This document shows positions 42,572-51,437 of a stretch of 64,000 nucleotides of DNA, in pieces. Numbering within the stretch: the stretch's first letter is position 1; every line of letters begins with the position of its first letter. The stretch comes from Paraburkholderia caffeinitolerans (GTDB lineage Bacteria; Pseudomonadota; Gammaproteobacteria; Burkholderiales; Burkholderiaceae). The notes beneath the pieces are model-generated. The model was given only the letters and a program-made list of their open reading frames with translations. It searched no databases and was not told the DNA's origin. The position numbers and the translations under genes were made by a program. The stretch lies in NCBI RefSeq assembly GCF_902859945.1, contig NZ_CADIKL010000034.1, positions 27,518 through 91,517 on the forward strand, given 5' to 3'.

Positions 42572-44209
42572 ATGTCACAGCCCGTTGACCTGATCATCAC
42601 TCACGCCGACATTCACACGATGGACGAGCGCCAGCCGCGCGCGAACGCAATCGCGATTCGCGACGGGCGCATCGTCGCGCTGGGCGGCAACGCGGAAATC
42701 GAGCATCTTGCCGATGCACGCACGCGCCGCGTCCACGCGCAGGGACGCATGATTCTGCCTGGCCTGCAGGACACCCACGTTCACTTCCAGTTGAGCAGCG
42801 CCGACCTTTATCACAACGCGGCCCTGTACGACGTCACGACCGTCGATGCATTGCTCGAACGGATCCGCGAATTTGCCGAGCAGCATCCCGAGAAAGCGTG
42901 GATTCGCGGCGTGGGCTTTTCTCCGAGCCTGTTCGGCCCGGACGAACTCACCAAGGAGCGCCTCGACAGCGTGACGGGCGGCCGTCCGGCGCTGATGTTC
43001 GCCTGCGACTATCACAATGGCTGGGCCAACAGCGCCGCATTCGAAATCGCGGGCGTGAAGCCGGGCAGCCCGGAGCCCGAGAACGGCAGCTACGTGCGCC
43101 TCGCGGACGGCAGCCCCAAAGGCTGGCTGCTCGAAGACGCGATCTGGGCAATGAACCGCATCGCGCCGAGCTATACCGACGCCGAGTACCTCGAAGCCAT
43201 GAAGCATTACAGCCGGGAATTCAATCGCCACGGCATCACGGGCGTGCTCGATGCGATGGTGAATCGGCATTACATGGAGAATTACCAGGCGTCGCATGAT
43301 CGCGGCGACCTCACGGTGCGCGTGCGCGCGACGTCGAAGATCTTCGCGCATAAGCCGCTCGAAGAACAGGTGCGCGAGCTGGTCGACTTGCGGCAGACGT
43401 ATCAGGGAGACCGGGTGTCGCTGCACTCCGCCAAGTTCTTTCTCGATGGCGTGCTGGAGAACGGCACGGCGGCGCTGCTCGAACCGCGCAGCGACACGGG
43501 CAGCAACGCGGAACTGATGTTCAGCCAGGCGCAGATCGACGAATACTTCGCCGCTTTCGATCGCGAGAAATTTCAGCTTCACGTGCATACGATTGGCGAC
43601 GGTGCGGTGCATGCCGCCGTGAATGGCATCGAGCATGCGCAGCGCCAGAACGGCAAGTGGGATGCGCGCCACCAGCTTGCGCATCTGCAAGTGGTGAGTC
43701 CATCGGACATTCCGCGCTTCAAATCGCTTGGCATTCTCGCGAATTTCCAGACGTTGTGGGCGCAACCGATGGAGGAGGCGGACGCGATTGCGCAAGCCAT
43801 GCTGGGTCCCGAACGCAGCCAGTGGGTCTTTCCGATTGGCGAGTTCGTTCGCCAGGGCGTGACCTGCATGGTGAGCAGCGACTGGGGCGTGACCGGCTTC
43901 GATCCCTTCGAAATCATGCAAACCGCCGTGACGCGCCAAAAACCCGATGCGCGCGAGGAAGGCCCGGCGCATACGCCTCATCACCGGATTAGCGTGCATG
44001 ACGCGCTGCGGGGCTACACGATCAACGCCGCGCACGCCGCATGGCGCGACGACTGCACCGGCAGTTTGAGTGTCGGGAAATACGCAGACTTGATCGTGCT
44101 CGATCGCAATCTGTACGAGATCTCGCCGTATGAAATCAGCCAGACACAGGTGTTGATGACGCTGCTTGGCGGCGAAGAAGTTTATCGAAATCCGGGCTTC
44201 GACCGATAA
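42572..44209 (+). CDS. YtcJ-like amidohydrolase (amidohydrolase_3 family)
   Basis: 545 residues. The metal-dependent hydrolase pattern is present: the HxH motif in LPGLQDTHVHFQLSSADL, LHVHTIGDGAVHAAVNGIEHAQ with later His ligands, RHQLAHLQVVSPSDIPRF, MVSSDWGVTGFDPFEIMQTA with the catalytic Asp, and the C-terminal GSLSVGKYADLIVLDRNLY. The substrate is not predictable; members hydrolyse amides or ureido compounds. Position after a polyamine-type binding protein suggests an amine or amide substrate. The ATG at 42572 fits the family start, though no clear ribosome site is seen. Confidence 0.85.
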   Translation: MSQPVDLIITHADIHTMDERQPRANAIAIRDGRIVALGGNAEIEHLADARTRRVHAQGRMILPGLQDTHVHFQLSSADLYHNAALYDVTTVDALLERIREFAEQHPEKAWIRGVGFSPSLFGPDELTKERLDSVTGGRPALMFACDYHNGWANSAAFEIAGVKPGSPEPENGSYVRLADGSPKGWLLEDAIWAMNRIAPSYTDAEYLEAMKHYSREFNRHGITGVLDAMVNRHYMENYQASHDRGDLTVRVRATSKIFAHKPLEEQVRELVDLRQTYQGDRVSLHSAKFFLDGVLENGTAALLEPRSDTGSNAELMFSQAQIDEYFAAFDREKFQLHVHTIGDGAVHAAVNGIEHAQRQNGKWDARHQLAHLQVVSPSDIPRFKSLGILANFQTLWAQPMEEADAIAQAMLGPERSQWVFPIGEFVRQGVTCMVSSDWGVTGFDPFEIMQTAVTRQKPDAREEGPAHTPHHRISVHDALRGYTINAAHAAWRDDCTGSLSVGKYADLIVLDRNLYEISPYEISQTQVLMTLLGGEEVYRNPGFDR

Positions 44210-44268
44210 ATATTTGGTGTGCTGATTGATACGGTGATTGTGTGATGAGACCTATTTTGAAGAACTCC

Positions 44269-45405
44269 ATGAAACAGCTATTGGCCGCATCGGTATTGAC
44301 TGCCATATCGGTCTCGCCAGCCCTGGCGCAGTCTTCGGTAACCTTGTACGGCATCGTCGATCTGGGCGTCGATTACGCGAGCAACGTTGGCAATGCGCCG
44401 GACGGCGTGCTCATTCCCGGCAGCGGCAGCAAGCTCGTGCAGATGCAGAGCGGCGTGGCGCAAACGAGTCAATGGGGCATTCGCGGTACGGAAGACCTGG
44501 GCAGCGGGCTCTCCGCTATCTTCAAGCTGGAAAACGGCTTTAACGCGACCAACGGCGCGCTGACTGGCGGCCTCGCGTTCTCGCGCAACGCCTACGTGGG
44601 CATCCGGTCGGAACACTACGGGCAGTTGACGTTCGGTAAGCAATGGGACGCCAGCGTCGATCTTATCGAGCCGTTCACGCTGAACGGCAATTACGGCGGA
44701 TGGTATTTCGCGCACCCCAACGACATGGACAATCTGGATAACGGATTTCCCGTCAACAATGCGATCAAGTACACCAGCCCGGTCATGGGCGGCTTCCAGT
44801 TCGAGGGGCACTATTCGCTCGGCGGCGAGGCGGGGCAGTTCTCGAACAACGCCTCGTATAGCGCGGCCGCTGTTTATACTGGCGCGGCGTTCAGCGCGGG
44901 CGTGGGCTACCTGCGCGTGAACAATCCCGTCACTGCCGTCGCGGGCTATGCGAGCGGCCCCGGATTCGCCAACGCGATTTACGGGGACGCGCTCGCAAAC
45001 GCGCGCTATCAGGGCGTGCTCTCTGCGGGGGCGTCTTATACGATCGGAAGCTTCCGCGTGATGGCGGATTATTCGAATGTGGACTTCTCGTCAGGCAATG
45101 GCTCGCATGATCTCCATTTCCAGAACTACGAGATTTCCGGGGTGTATTTCGTCACGCCCGAAGTTACGCTCGGCGCGGGTTATACCTTTACTAACGGCCT
45201 TGACCACGCAACCGATTCGTCGCCCAAATATCACCAGGGCAATCTGATCGTTCAGTATGCGATGTCCAAGCGCACCTCGGTCTATGCGATGGCTGCGTAC
45301 CAGCACGCGGCAGGGGCGGCGCAAAATGCCCAGATCGCGGGTTTTAATCCGTCCACTTCGCTGAATCAATTCGTTTCGCGCGTGGGGGTGACGCATACGT
45401 TCTAG
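44269..45405 (+). CDS. Outer membrane porin after the amidohydrolase gene
   Basis: 378 residues. The signal peptide LLAASVLTAISVSPALA is followed by QSSVTLYGIVDLGVDYASN, then WGIRGTEDLGSGLSAIFKLENGF and FSRNAYVGIRSEHYGQLTFGKQW, and the barrel ends FVSRVGVTHTF. Gram-negative porin family as at 37805 and 54494. The ATG at 44269 is chosen because the signal peptide begins there; the frame also opens at a GTG at 44242. Same direction as the amidohydrolase, 59 bases downstream. Confidence 0.9.
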   Translation: MKQLLAASVLTAISVSPALAQSSVTLYGIVDLGVDYASNVGNAPDGVLIPGSGSKLVQMQSGVAQTSQWGIRGTEDLGSGLSAIFKLENGFNATNGALTGGLAFSRNAYVGIRSEHYGQLTFGKQWDASVDLIEPFTLNGNYGGWYFAHPNDMDNLDNGFPVNNAIKYTSPVMGGFQFEGHYSLGGEAGQFSNNASYSAAAVYTGAAFSAGVGYLRVNNPVTAVAGYASGPGFANAIYGDALANARYQGVLSAGASYTIGSFRVMADYSNVDFSSGNGSHDLHFQNYEISGVYFVTPEVTLGAGYTFTNGLDHATDSSPKYHQGNLIVQYAMSKRTSVYAMAAYQHAAGAAQNAQIAGFNPSTSLNQFVSRVGVTHTF

Positions 45406-45411
45406 GGCTGC

Positions 45412-45450
45412 CTGCACGGCCCTCGAATGACATCCCAGGGGGCCGTGCAG
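45412..45450. terminator. 11-bp perfect inverted repeat between convergent genes
   Basis: CTGCACGGCCC (45412-45422) pairs with GGGCCGTGCAG (45440-45450) around 17 bases. It sits 7 bases after the porin stop and 8 bases before the isochorismatase stop, the place expected for a shared terminator, but no T-run follows on either strand. Confidence 0.5.
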
Positions 45451-45457
45451 CGCAATC

Positions 45458-46138
45458 TCAGCTACGTTCGGAATCCAGAATTTCGCCGTTCTTCACGACG
45501 TCCTGCGCCTTCTGATAGCTCTCCATGAGCAGGCGGTACGGCGGGAAGATCATGCCGTAGACCTCGGCCCATTGCCCGGCGTCGGGACGGTGCCAGCTCT
45601 GCTGCAGTTCCGAGGCCACCGCCGCGGTATCCATCGGCACGACGCCGGCCTGCACCACGCGCGCGAGCGTGATCTCCTGCGCCATCTTCGAGTACGTGCC
45701 CGATGCGTCGACCACGGCGAAGACCTTGAAGCCTTCCTGCACGGCGGAGATGGCCGGGAACGCCATGCACACGCTCGTGATCGTGCCCGCGATGATCAGC
45801 GTCTTGCGGCCGGTTGCCTTGACTGCCGCGACGAAATCGGGGTTGTCCCACGCATTGATCTGACCTTTGCGGGCCACGTAGGTGGCGTGCGGGGCGCTCT
45901 CGTGAATTTCCGGAATCAGCGGACCGTTCGGCCCTTGCGGCACCGAGGCCGTGGTGATGACCGGGATCTTGCAGAGCGTCGCCATCTTCGCGAGCGCAAT
46001 CGCGTGATTGCGCAGGACCGTCATCTCCATGTCCTTGACGGTCTGGAACAGTCCGCTCTGGTGGTCGATTAGCAGCATGGCGGCGTCGTTCGGGTCGATC
46101 ACCGGGCGCTGTCCGTTGAAGTTCGCTGGGGCCGTCAT
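45458..46138 (-). CDS. Isochorismatase-like cysteine hydrolase (YcaC type)
   Basis: 226 residues. The triad is visible: Asp25 in MLLIDHQSG, Lys91 in VARKGQINAWDN and Cys124 in GTITSVCMAFPA, with the cis-peptide region before it. The YcaC-like subgroup has an octameric fold and unknown substrates; nicotinamidase-like chemistry is common in the family. AAGGAG precedes the ATG at 46138; the frame is open further but unsupported. A LysR gene is divergent 115 bases away and is its likely regulator. Confidence 0.87.
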   Translation of the reverse strand: MTAPANFNGQRPVIDPNDAAMLLIDHQSGLFQTVKDMEMTVLRNHAIALAKMATLCKIPVITTASVPQGPNGPLIPEIHESAPHATYVARKGQINAWDNPDFVAAVKATGRKTLIIAGTITSVCMAFPAISAVQEGFKVFAVVDASGTYSKMAQEITLARVVQAGVVPMDTAAVASELQQSWHRPDAGQWAEVYGMIFPPYRLLMESYQKAQDVVKNGEILDSERS

Positions 46139-46253
46139 GTCGATGCTCCTTGTGAGGTGGGTGACGAGCGAAGCATAGGGCGCGCGCACGGGTGCCGGTA
46201 GAGGGGGTGGGTTATCCTCAGAGTCTCGTTTATGGAACGCTGGGAGACGGCCG

Positions 46254-47168
46254 ATGCAGGATCTCAACGACCTGTATTTCTTCGCGCAGGTGGTCGATCA
46301 TCAGGGCTTCGCCCCGGCTGGCCGCGCGCTCGGCATGCCGAAATCGACGCTCAGCAGGCGCATCGCGCTGCTGGAAGAGCAGCTTGGCGTGCGCCTCATT
46401 CAACGCTCCACGCGACGCTTTTCTGTGACGGAGATGGGGCAGCGCTATTACAGCCACTGCAAGGCCATGCTGATCGAAGCTGAGGCGGCGCAACAGGCGA
46501 TCGACCTGAACCGCTCGGAGCCGCAGGGGATCGTGCGCCTCACGTGTCCGGTGGGCATTCTGCACGCGCGCATCGGCGCGATGCTCGGCGATTTTCTTGC
46601 GGCGACGCCGCGCGTAACCGTTCATCTGGAGGCGACCAATCGTGTCGTCGACGTGATTGGCGAAGGCGTCGACGTGGCCATCCGCGTGCGCCCGCCGCCG
46701 CTCAAGGACAGCGATCTCGTGATGAAGGTGCTGGGCGAACGCGGCTGGTGCCTCGTCGCGAGCCCGGCGCTGCTGCATCAGCATGGCGTGCCGGGGGGGC
46801 CTGAAGTGCCGGCGGATCTGGCGTCGCTGCCGAGCCTCGACTTCGGGCCGGCGCCCGGCGAGCACGTCTGGGAACTCGACGGACCGGACGGCCAGGTGGC
46901 AGCGATCCACCATACGCCGCGCTTCGTGACCGACGACATGCTCGCGCTAAAGCAGGCCGCCGCCGCGGGTGCGGGCATCGTGCAACTGCCGCTGATGGTG
47001 GTCTCCGACGAACTGAAGCGCGGCACGCTCGTGCACATCGTGCCGGCGTGGAACCCCCGCAGCGGCATCATTCACGCCGTGTTTCCGTCGCGGCGCGGCT
47101 TGCTGCCCTCGGTGCGCTCGTTGATCGATTTTCTTGCGCAGCGGTTTCAGGAGATCGACGAGAGCTAG
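46254..47168 (+). CDS. LysR-family regulator divergent from the isochorismatase-like gene
   Basis: 304 residues. Helix-turn-helix at the N-terminus (LNDLYFFAQVVDHQGFAPAG then RALGMPKSTLSRRIALLEEQ) and an effector domain (GIVRLTCPVGILHARIGAML, DVIGEGVDVAIRVRPPPLKD) of the CrgA/DhcR-like subgroup. GGGAGA lies upstream. The stop codon TAG shares CTAG with the stop of the convergent GntR gene (47165-47168). The divergent layout points to control of the hydrolase gene at 45458. Confidence 0.88.
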   Translation: MQDLNDLYFFAQVVDHQGFAPAGRALGMPKSTLSRRIALLEEQLGVRLIQRSTRRFSVTEMGQRYYSHCKAMLIEAEAAQQAIDLNRSEPQGIVRLTCPVGILHARIGAMLGDFLAATPRVTVHLEATNRVVDVIGEGVDVAIRVRPPPLKDSDLVMKVLGERGWCLVASPALLHQHGVPGGPEVPADLASLPSLDFGPAPGEHVWELDGPDGQVAAIHHTPRFVTDDMLALKQAAAAGAGIVQLPLMVVSDELKRGTLVHIVPAWNPRSGIIHAVFPSRRGLLPSVRSLIDFLAQRFQEIDES

Positions 47169-47950
47169 CCCGCGCTTGGAGCGAGCCGGAAGGCCATCGA
47201 ATAGCTGAAGCGGCTTGCCGGGTGCACGCCAGTGGTCACTTCGATGACCTTGTCCCGCACGAAATAAGTCCGCACGATGCGCAAGCCCGCCGACCCGCTT
47301 TCCACTTGCAGCGTGTCGGCGACGGCTCCTTCGAGCAGCAGCCCCTGGATCTCCTGTTCGACGCGCGTGACCTTGATGCCGTACTGCTCCTCGATCATGG
47401 TGTAGACCGGCTTGTCGAGTGTTTTCGCGAGACCCGTCAGCTTGCTGTACTCCGCGTTCACGTAGATGTCGACGAGCGCGATCGGCTCGTCGGCGTTTTC
47501 TCCTGAGCCCTTGCCGCCGTGGCGCACGCCTTCCAGATGGAGCCACTTCGCGCCCGCCTCGCAGCGCAGCAGCGCGGTTTGCGATGCATCGGCCAGGATG
47601 GTGCGGCGCGAGCTAACCCGCAGGCACGTTCCCTTTGCATAGAGCGCGAGATCGGAGAGGGTGTCCATCGACTGGACATAGCGCGTTTGCGGACGGTCCG
47701 CGAGCACGGTCGTGCCCACGCCGGCTTGCCGCGTAATGAGGCCGAGATTGCACAGCTTCTGGATGGCCTGGCGCACGGCGTAGCGGCTCAGGCCCCACTG
47801 CGCGCATAGTTCCGCTTCCGTTGGCAGCATCTCGCCGACCGCGAAGCGGCCTTGGCGGATGTCTTCCATGAGCGTGCGGGCCAGGTCGACATGGCGGGGC
47901 TGCGGCACGTCGAACATGGGGGCTTCGGGTGCGTCGGAAATGGGCGGCAT
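47165..47950 (-). CDS. GntR/HutC-family regulator divergent from the catabolic operon
   Basis: 261 residues. DNA-binding domain: LARTLMEDIRQGRFAVGEML, PTEAELCAQWGLSRYAVRQA and IQKLCNLGLITRQAGVGTTV. The C-terminal UTRA domain follows (ALLRCEAGAKWLHLEGVRHG, PVYTMIEEQYGIKVTRVEQE, VESGSAGLRIVRTYFVRDKVIEV), which binds small effectors. The ATG at 47950 is taken; one at 47917 is possible, and neither has a good ribosome site. It is divergent from the acyl-CoA ligase operon (48104), which it probably represses; a TGTTCGAACA palindrome lies between them. Confidence 0.85.
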   Translation of the reverse strand: MPPISDAPEAPMFDVPQPRHVDLARTLMEDIRQGRFAVGEMLPTEAELCAQWGLSRYAVRQAIQKLCNLGLITRQAGVGTTVLADRPQTRYVQSMDTLSDLALYAKGTCLRVSSRRTILADASQTALLRCEAGAKWLHLEGVRHGGKGSGENADEPIALVDIYVNAEYSKLTGLAKTLDKPVYTMIEEQYGIKVTRVEQEIQGLLLEGAVADTLQVESGSAGLRIVRTYFVRDKVIEVTTGVHPASRFSYSMAFRLAPSAG

Positions 47951-48023
47951 GGCGTTCGGGACGAGAGGCGGCGCGCAGCGGCCGCGATGGCGACAGTATA
48001 GCAGCGGCCAGGGTAAGCACGAA

Positions 48024-48033
48024 TGTTCGAACA
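48024..48033. promoter_or_regulatory. Palindrome in the ligase operon promoter
   Basis: TGTTCGAACA is a perfect 10-base palindrome 70 bases upstream of the ligase start and just upstream of the AT-rich ATAAATATAAAATGG, which contains a plausible -10. It is a candidate operator for the divergent GntR regulator; a single site is weak evidence. Confidence 0.35.
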
Positions 48034-48103
48034 ATCGAATAAATATAAAATGGCTTTCATGGAGCCGGAAGTTCCGGGCTCCGCGAATTCCGGAGAACCC
48101 TGC

Positions 48104-49612
48104 ATGTACCCGATCGATTTCCTGTGGCGCGCTGCGCACCGCCATCCCCGCCGGACCGCCATCGTGAGCCCCGATGGAGACCTGACTTTCGAAGCGCTGG
48201 CTGCCGAGGTGCTGCGCCGTGCGGCGGCGCTCACGCGCCTCGATCCGCTGCCGCGTAGCCGGGTCTGCATCGGCGCGGCCAACTCGGTCGATCACCTGCT
48301 GTCGCTGCTTGCCGTGCTGGCGGCGGGCAAGGTGTGGGTGCCGCTGAATCCGCGCAATGGCGATCCCGAGCTGCGCCGCATCGTGGAGTTCGTCGCGCCG
48401 TCGCTGGTGCTGGCCGACCACGCCATGCTCGAACGCCTCGCGGGCATCCCCGCGCCGCTGCGCCCGCTCGGCGACCTCGACCGCGCCGACGGCGATGATG
48501 GCGACTTCGCCGCCGTGGCCTTCGGCCCCTATGCTCGCGGCGGTGTCAGCGTGGAAGAAGCGCAGGCGATCAAGTTCACAGGCGGATCGACCGGCGTCCC
48601 CAAGGGCGTGATCCAGCCGCTGCGCGCCTGGAATACCAACATCGCGACGCAGATCCATGAGTTGGGCCTCACGCCCGACGATCGCTATCTCGTGGCCGCG
48701 CCCATCACGCACGGCACCTCGACTTACATGCTGCCGCTGCTCGGCGCGGGCGGCGCGCTCGTGTTCCCGGAACACGCGAAGCCCGCCGGATTGCTCGATG
48801 CCGCGAGCGAGCACGGCGCGACGATTTTCTTCGCGCCGCCCACGCTGATCCTCGCGCTGAGCGAAGAGCAGCGCCGCGCTCCGCGTGCGCTGCCGGCGCT
48901 GCGCTACCTCGTCTACGGCGGCGCGCCAATGCGGCCGGAGCAGATTCGCGATGCGCAAGCGGTGTTCGGCCCGGTGCTCTGCACCTCGTTCGGGCAGACG
49001 GAAGCGCCGCAGATCATCACGTTCCTGCCGCCCAGCGAGATGACGGGCGAACGCCTCGGCTCGGTCGGCCGGCCGACGCTGCTCACGCGCGTTGCGATCC
49101 TCGACAAGTCGGGCCAGTTGCTTGGGCCGGGCGAGGAGGGCGAGATCGCGGTGCGCGGCGGCCTCGTGATGAGCGGCTACCTGAACGCCGATGAGGAAAC
49201 CAGCAAGACGCTCGTGGATGGCTGGCTGCGTACGGGAGATGCGGGCGTATTCGATAAGGATGGCTATCTATTCCTGCACGACCGCATTCGCGACGTGATC
49301 ATCACGGGCGGCTTCAACGTGTATCCGGGCGACGTCGAGGTGGTGCTGTCGAGTCATCCTGCCGTGGCCGATTGCTCGGTGGTGGGCGTGCCCGACGCGA
49401 AATGGGGCGAGGCCGTGCACGCGGCCGTGCAGTTGCGCCCCGGCATGAGCGTCGACGCCGAGGAACTGGTTGCGCTCGTCAAGCGCGAGCTCGGCTCGGT
49501 GAAGACACCGAAGTCCGTGCATCTGTTCGACGCGCTGCCGCGCAGCGCAGTGGGCAAGGTGCTCAAGCCCGCCGTGCGCGAAGCGATCCTGAACCTGCGG
49601 AGCGAAACATGA
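48104..49612 (+). CDS. AMP-forming acyl-CoA ligase
   Basis: 502 residues of the ANL superfamily. Motifs: the P-loop IKFTGGSTGVPKG (about 162-174), CTSFGQTEAPQ (A5), GWLRTGDAGVFDKDGYLFLHDRIRDVIITGGFNVYP (A7-A8 hinge), and the catalytic Lys in SAVGKVLKP near the end. It activates a carboxylic acid as the CoA thioester. CGGAG precedes the ATG at 48104. Its stop overlaps the next gene by ATGA. First gene of the operon that includes a lyase, ring-cleaving dioxygenase and maleylacetate reductase; an aromatic or dicarboxylic acid is a likely substrate. Confidence 0.88.
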   Translation: MYPIDFLWRAAHRHPRRTAIVSPDGDLTFEALAAEVLRRAAALTRLDPLPRSRVCIGAANSVDHLLSLLAVLAAGKVWVPLNPRNGDPELRRIVEFVAPSLVLADHAMLERLAGIPAPLRPLGDLDRADGDDGDFAAVAFGPYARGGVSVEEAQAIKFTGGSTGVPKGVIQPLRAWNTNIATQIHELGLTPDDRYLVAAPITHGTSTYMLPLLGAGGALVFPEHAKPAGLLDAASEHGATIFFAPPTLILALSEEQRRAPRALPALRYLVYGGAPMRPEQIRDAQAVFGPVLCTSFGQTEAPQIITFLPPSEMTGERLGSVGRPTLLTRVAILDKSGQLLGPGEEGEIAVRGGLVMSGYLNADEETSKTLVDGWLRTGDAGVFDKDGYLFLHDRIRDVIITGGFNVYPGDVEVVLSSHPAVADCSVVGVPDAKWGEAVHAAVQLRPGMSVDAEELVALVKRELGSVKTPKSVHLFDALPRSAVGKVLKPAVREAILNLRSET

Positions 49613-50385
49613 GCGCGATGAACGAAGCACACTCGCCGCGCACCACGCTCTGCCACTACACCACCGATGCGGTCTACTATGGCGATGCCGATCTCGTGCG
49701 CGATCTGCTCGGCCAGGCGAGCTTCATCGACGTGTTCATGAAGCAGACCTTCGGCCGCACGCCGAGCGCCGGCGAGCGGCGCATCGTCGATGCGGTGCTG
49801 GTGACCCTGATGGAGCATGGCATGACGCCGAGCGCGATCGCCACACGCATGATTTATGCGAGCTCGCCGGAAAACCTCCAGGCGGGCGTGGCGGCGGGGC
49901 TGCTCGCGGTGGCGAGCCGCTTTGTCGGCACGATGGAGCCGGCCGCGCAGCTGCTGGGCCGCATCGCCGCGAGCGCGGACGCCGGGGCGGAAGCAGCGCG
50001 CATTGCCCAGGATTACCGCGCGCGGCGCGAGGCCGTGCCGGGATTCGGCCACCACCTCCACAAACCCGACGACCCCCGCGCGATCGCGCTGCTCGCGCTC
50101 GCGCGCGAGGTGGGGACGTATGGGCCGTACTGCGAGGCGCTCGCGCATCTCGCCTCCGCCGTGGATTCCGCTGCGGACCGTCACATCACCATCAACGCGA
50201 CGGGCGCGATTGCGGCGCTGCTCGGCGACATCGGCATCCCGGTCGCGCTGATGCGCGGCTTCGCCGTGCTGAGCCGCGCGGCCGGACTCATTTCGCACAT
50301 CGCCGAGGAACAACGCGACCCTTCGGGGCGTTTCATCTGGGACCTGGTCGACACGGCCATGACCGATGCCCGGTCCGCCGATTGA
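49609..50385 (+). CDS. Citryl-CoA-lyase-like protein (short citrate synthase family)
   Basis: 258 residues, much shorter than citrate synthase and close to stand-alone citryl-CoA lyases of this superfamily. Signature: VPGFGHHLHKPDDPRAIAL with the catalytic His, INATGAIAALLGDIGIP and GFAVLSRAAGLISHIAEEQRD. Related enzymes cleave or form a C-C bond between an acyl-CoA and a keto acid. Coupled by a four-base overlap to the CoA ligase, so it probably uses the CoA thioester made by that enzyme. The true substrate is unknown. Confidence 0.75.
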   Translation: MSAMNEAHSPRTTLCHYTTDAVYYGDADLVRDLLGQASFIDVFMKQTFGRTPSAGERRIVDAVLVTLMEHGMTPSAIATRMIYASSPENLQAGVAAGLLAVASRFVGTMEPAAQLLGRIAASADAGAEAARIAQDYRARREAVPGFGHHLHKPDDPRAIALLALAREVGTYGPYCEALAHLASAVDSAADRHITINATGAIAALLGDIGIPVALMRGFAVLSRAAGLISHIAEEQRDPSGRFIWDLVDTAMTDARSAD

Positions 50386-50455
50386 GCGTCAACTGAGCGT
50401 CCAGCCTGGATTCGCACGCATTCACGCCATTGCATCAAACATGAAGGAGACGACC

Positions 50456-51421
50456 ATGACCGAAGCACAAGAAGCCATCCTGCGCCACCATCACATCACG
50501 CTATGCGTGGGCACGGCGCAGCAGGACTACGATTTCCACACCAGGGTGCTCGCGCTCAAGAGCGTGAAGAAGACGCTGATCTACGATGGTGTCGCACCGT
50601 TCTACCATCTCTACTATGGCAACGATATCGGCGAGGAAAGCACGCTCATCACCTGCTTCCCGGTCGGGCATTTCGGCCGCGTGGGCAAACGCGGGGCGGG
50701 GCAGATCGGCGGGCTGTCGCTTTCGGTGCCGGTTTCGTCGATCCCGTTCTGGGAGAAGCGGCTGCGCGACCACGGCTTCGAGGTGAAGCGCTCGGAGCGC
50801 TTTGGTGAGCCGGTGCTCTCGTTCGCACACCCTTGTGGCATTCCCTACGAGATGATTGGCATTGCTGATGATGTACGCAAGCCGTGGTCGAACGGCGAGG
50901 TGCCGGCGGACCTCGCGATTCGCGGCCTGCACACGATCAGCGTGAACGTGCGGGAGATGGAGCCTTCGCAGGAATTCATGCAGCAGGGCTGGAGCGCACA
51001 CGAAGTGGATCGCGACGGCACGCATACGCGTTTCGCATTCGGCGAAGGTGCGGGGCTTCCGGGACAGTTCGTCGATTACGTGCTTACGCCGGATCTGCCG
51101 CAGGCGAGCTGGACCTACGGCGAGGGCATCGTGCACCACTGCGCGTTCCAGGTGAAGGACCGCGCGGTGCAGGACAAGGTCAAGGCCAACCTCGAAGGGC
51201 TCGGCTTCACCGACACCTCCGAGCGCAAGGACCGCGGCTACTTCGAATCGATCTACGTGCGCACGCCGGCTGGCGCGATGTTCGAGGCCACCGTTTCGAA
51301 GCCGGAGGCGTTCCTGATAGACGAACCGTACGAGGCGTTGGGCTCGAAAGTGCAGATTGCGCCGCAGTTCGAGAGCCAGCGCGCGACCATCATCGCCTCG
51401 CTCGAGAAACTCGAATTCTGA
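50456..51421 (+). CDS. Ring-cleaving dioxygenase, MhqO/MhqA-type VOC protein
   Basis: 321 residues with two VOC modules. HHHITLCVGTAQQDYDFHTRV, YYGNDIGEESTLITCFPVGH, GRVGKRGAGQIGGLSLSVPV and, in the second half, GIVHHCAFQVKDRAVQDKV and AGAMFEATVSKPEAF give the His-His-Glu iron ligands. The pattern is that of the MhqO/MhqA group, known for hydroquinone ring cleavage and quinone resistance. AAGGAGA lies 7 bases before the ATG at 50456. The maleylacetate reductase gene downstream agrees with a hydroquinone or hydroxyquinol route. Confidence 0.82.
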   Translation: MTEAQEAILRHHHITLCVGTAQQDYDFHTRVLALKSVKKTLIYDGVAPFYHLYYGNDIGEESTLITCFPVGHFGRVGKRGAGQIGGLSLSVPVSSIPFWEKRLRDHGFEVKRSERFGEPVLSFAHPCGIPYEMIGIADDVRKPWSNGEVPADLAIRGLHTISVNVREMEPSQEFMQQGWSAHEVDRDGTHTRFAFGEGAGLPGQFVDYVLTPDLPQASWTYGEGIVHHCAFQVKDRAVQDKVKANLEGLGFTDTSERKDRGYFESIYVRTPAGAMFEATVSKPEAFLIDEPYEALGSKVQIAPQFESQRATIIASLEKLEF

Positions 51422-51437
51422 GCCGGAGCCACGCGCC

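Noticed and set aside
47165..47168. Convergent stop codons sharing CTAG
   Set aside because: Compact gene ends of this kind are common; no regulatory meaning is evident.
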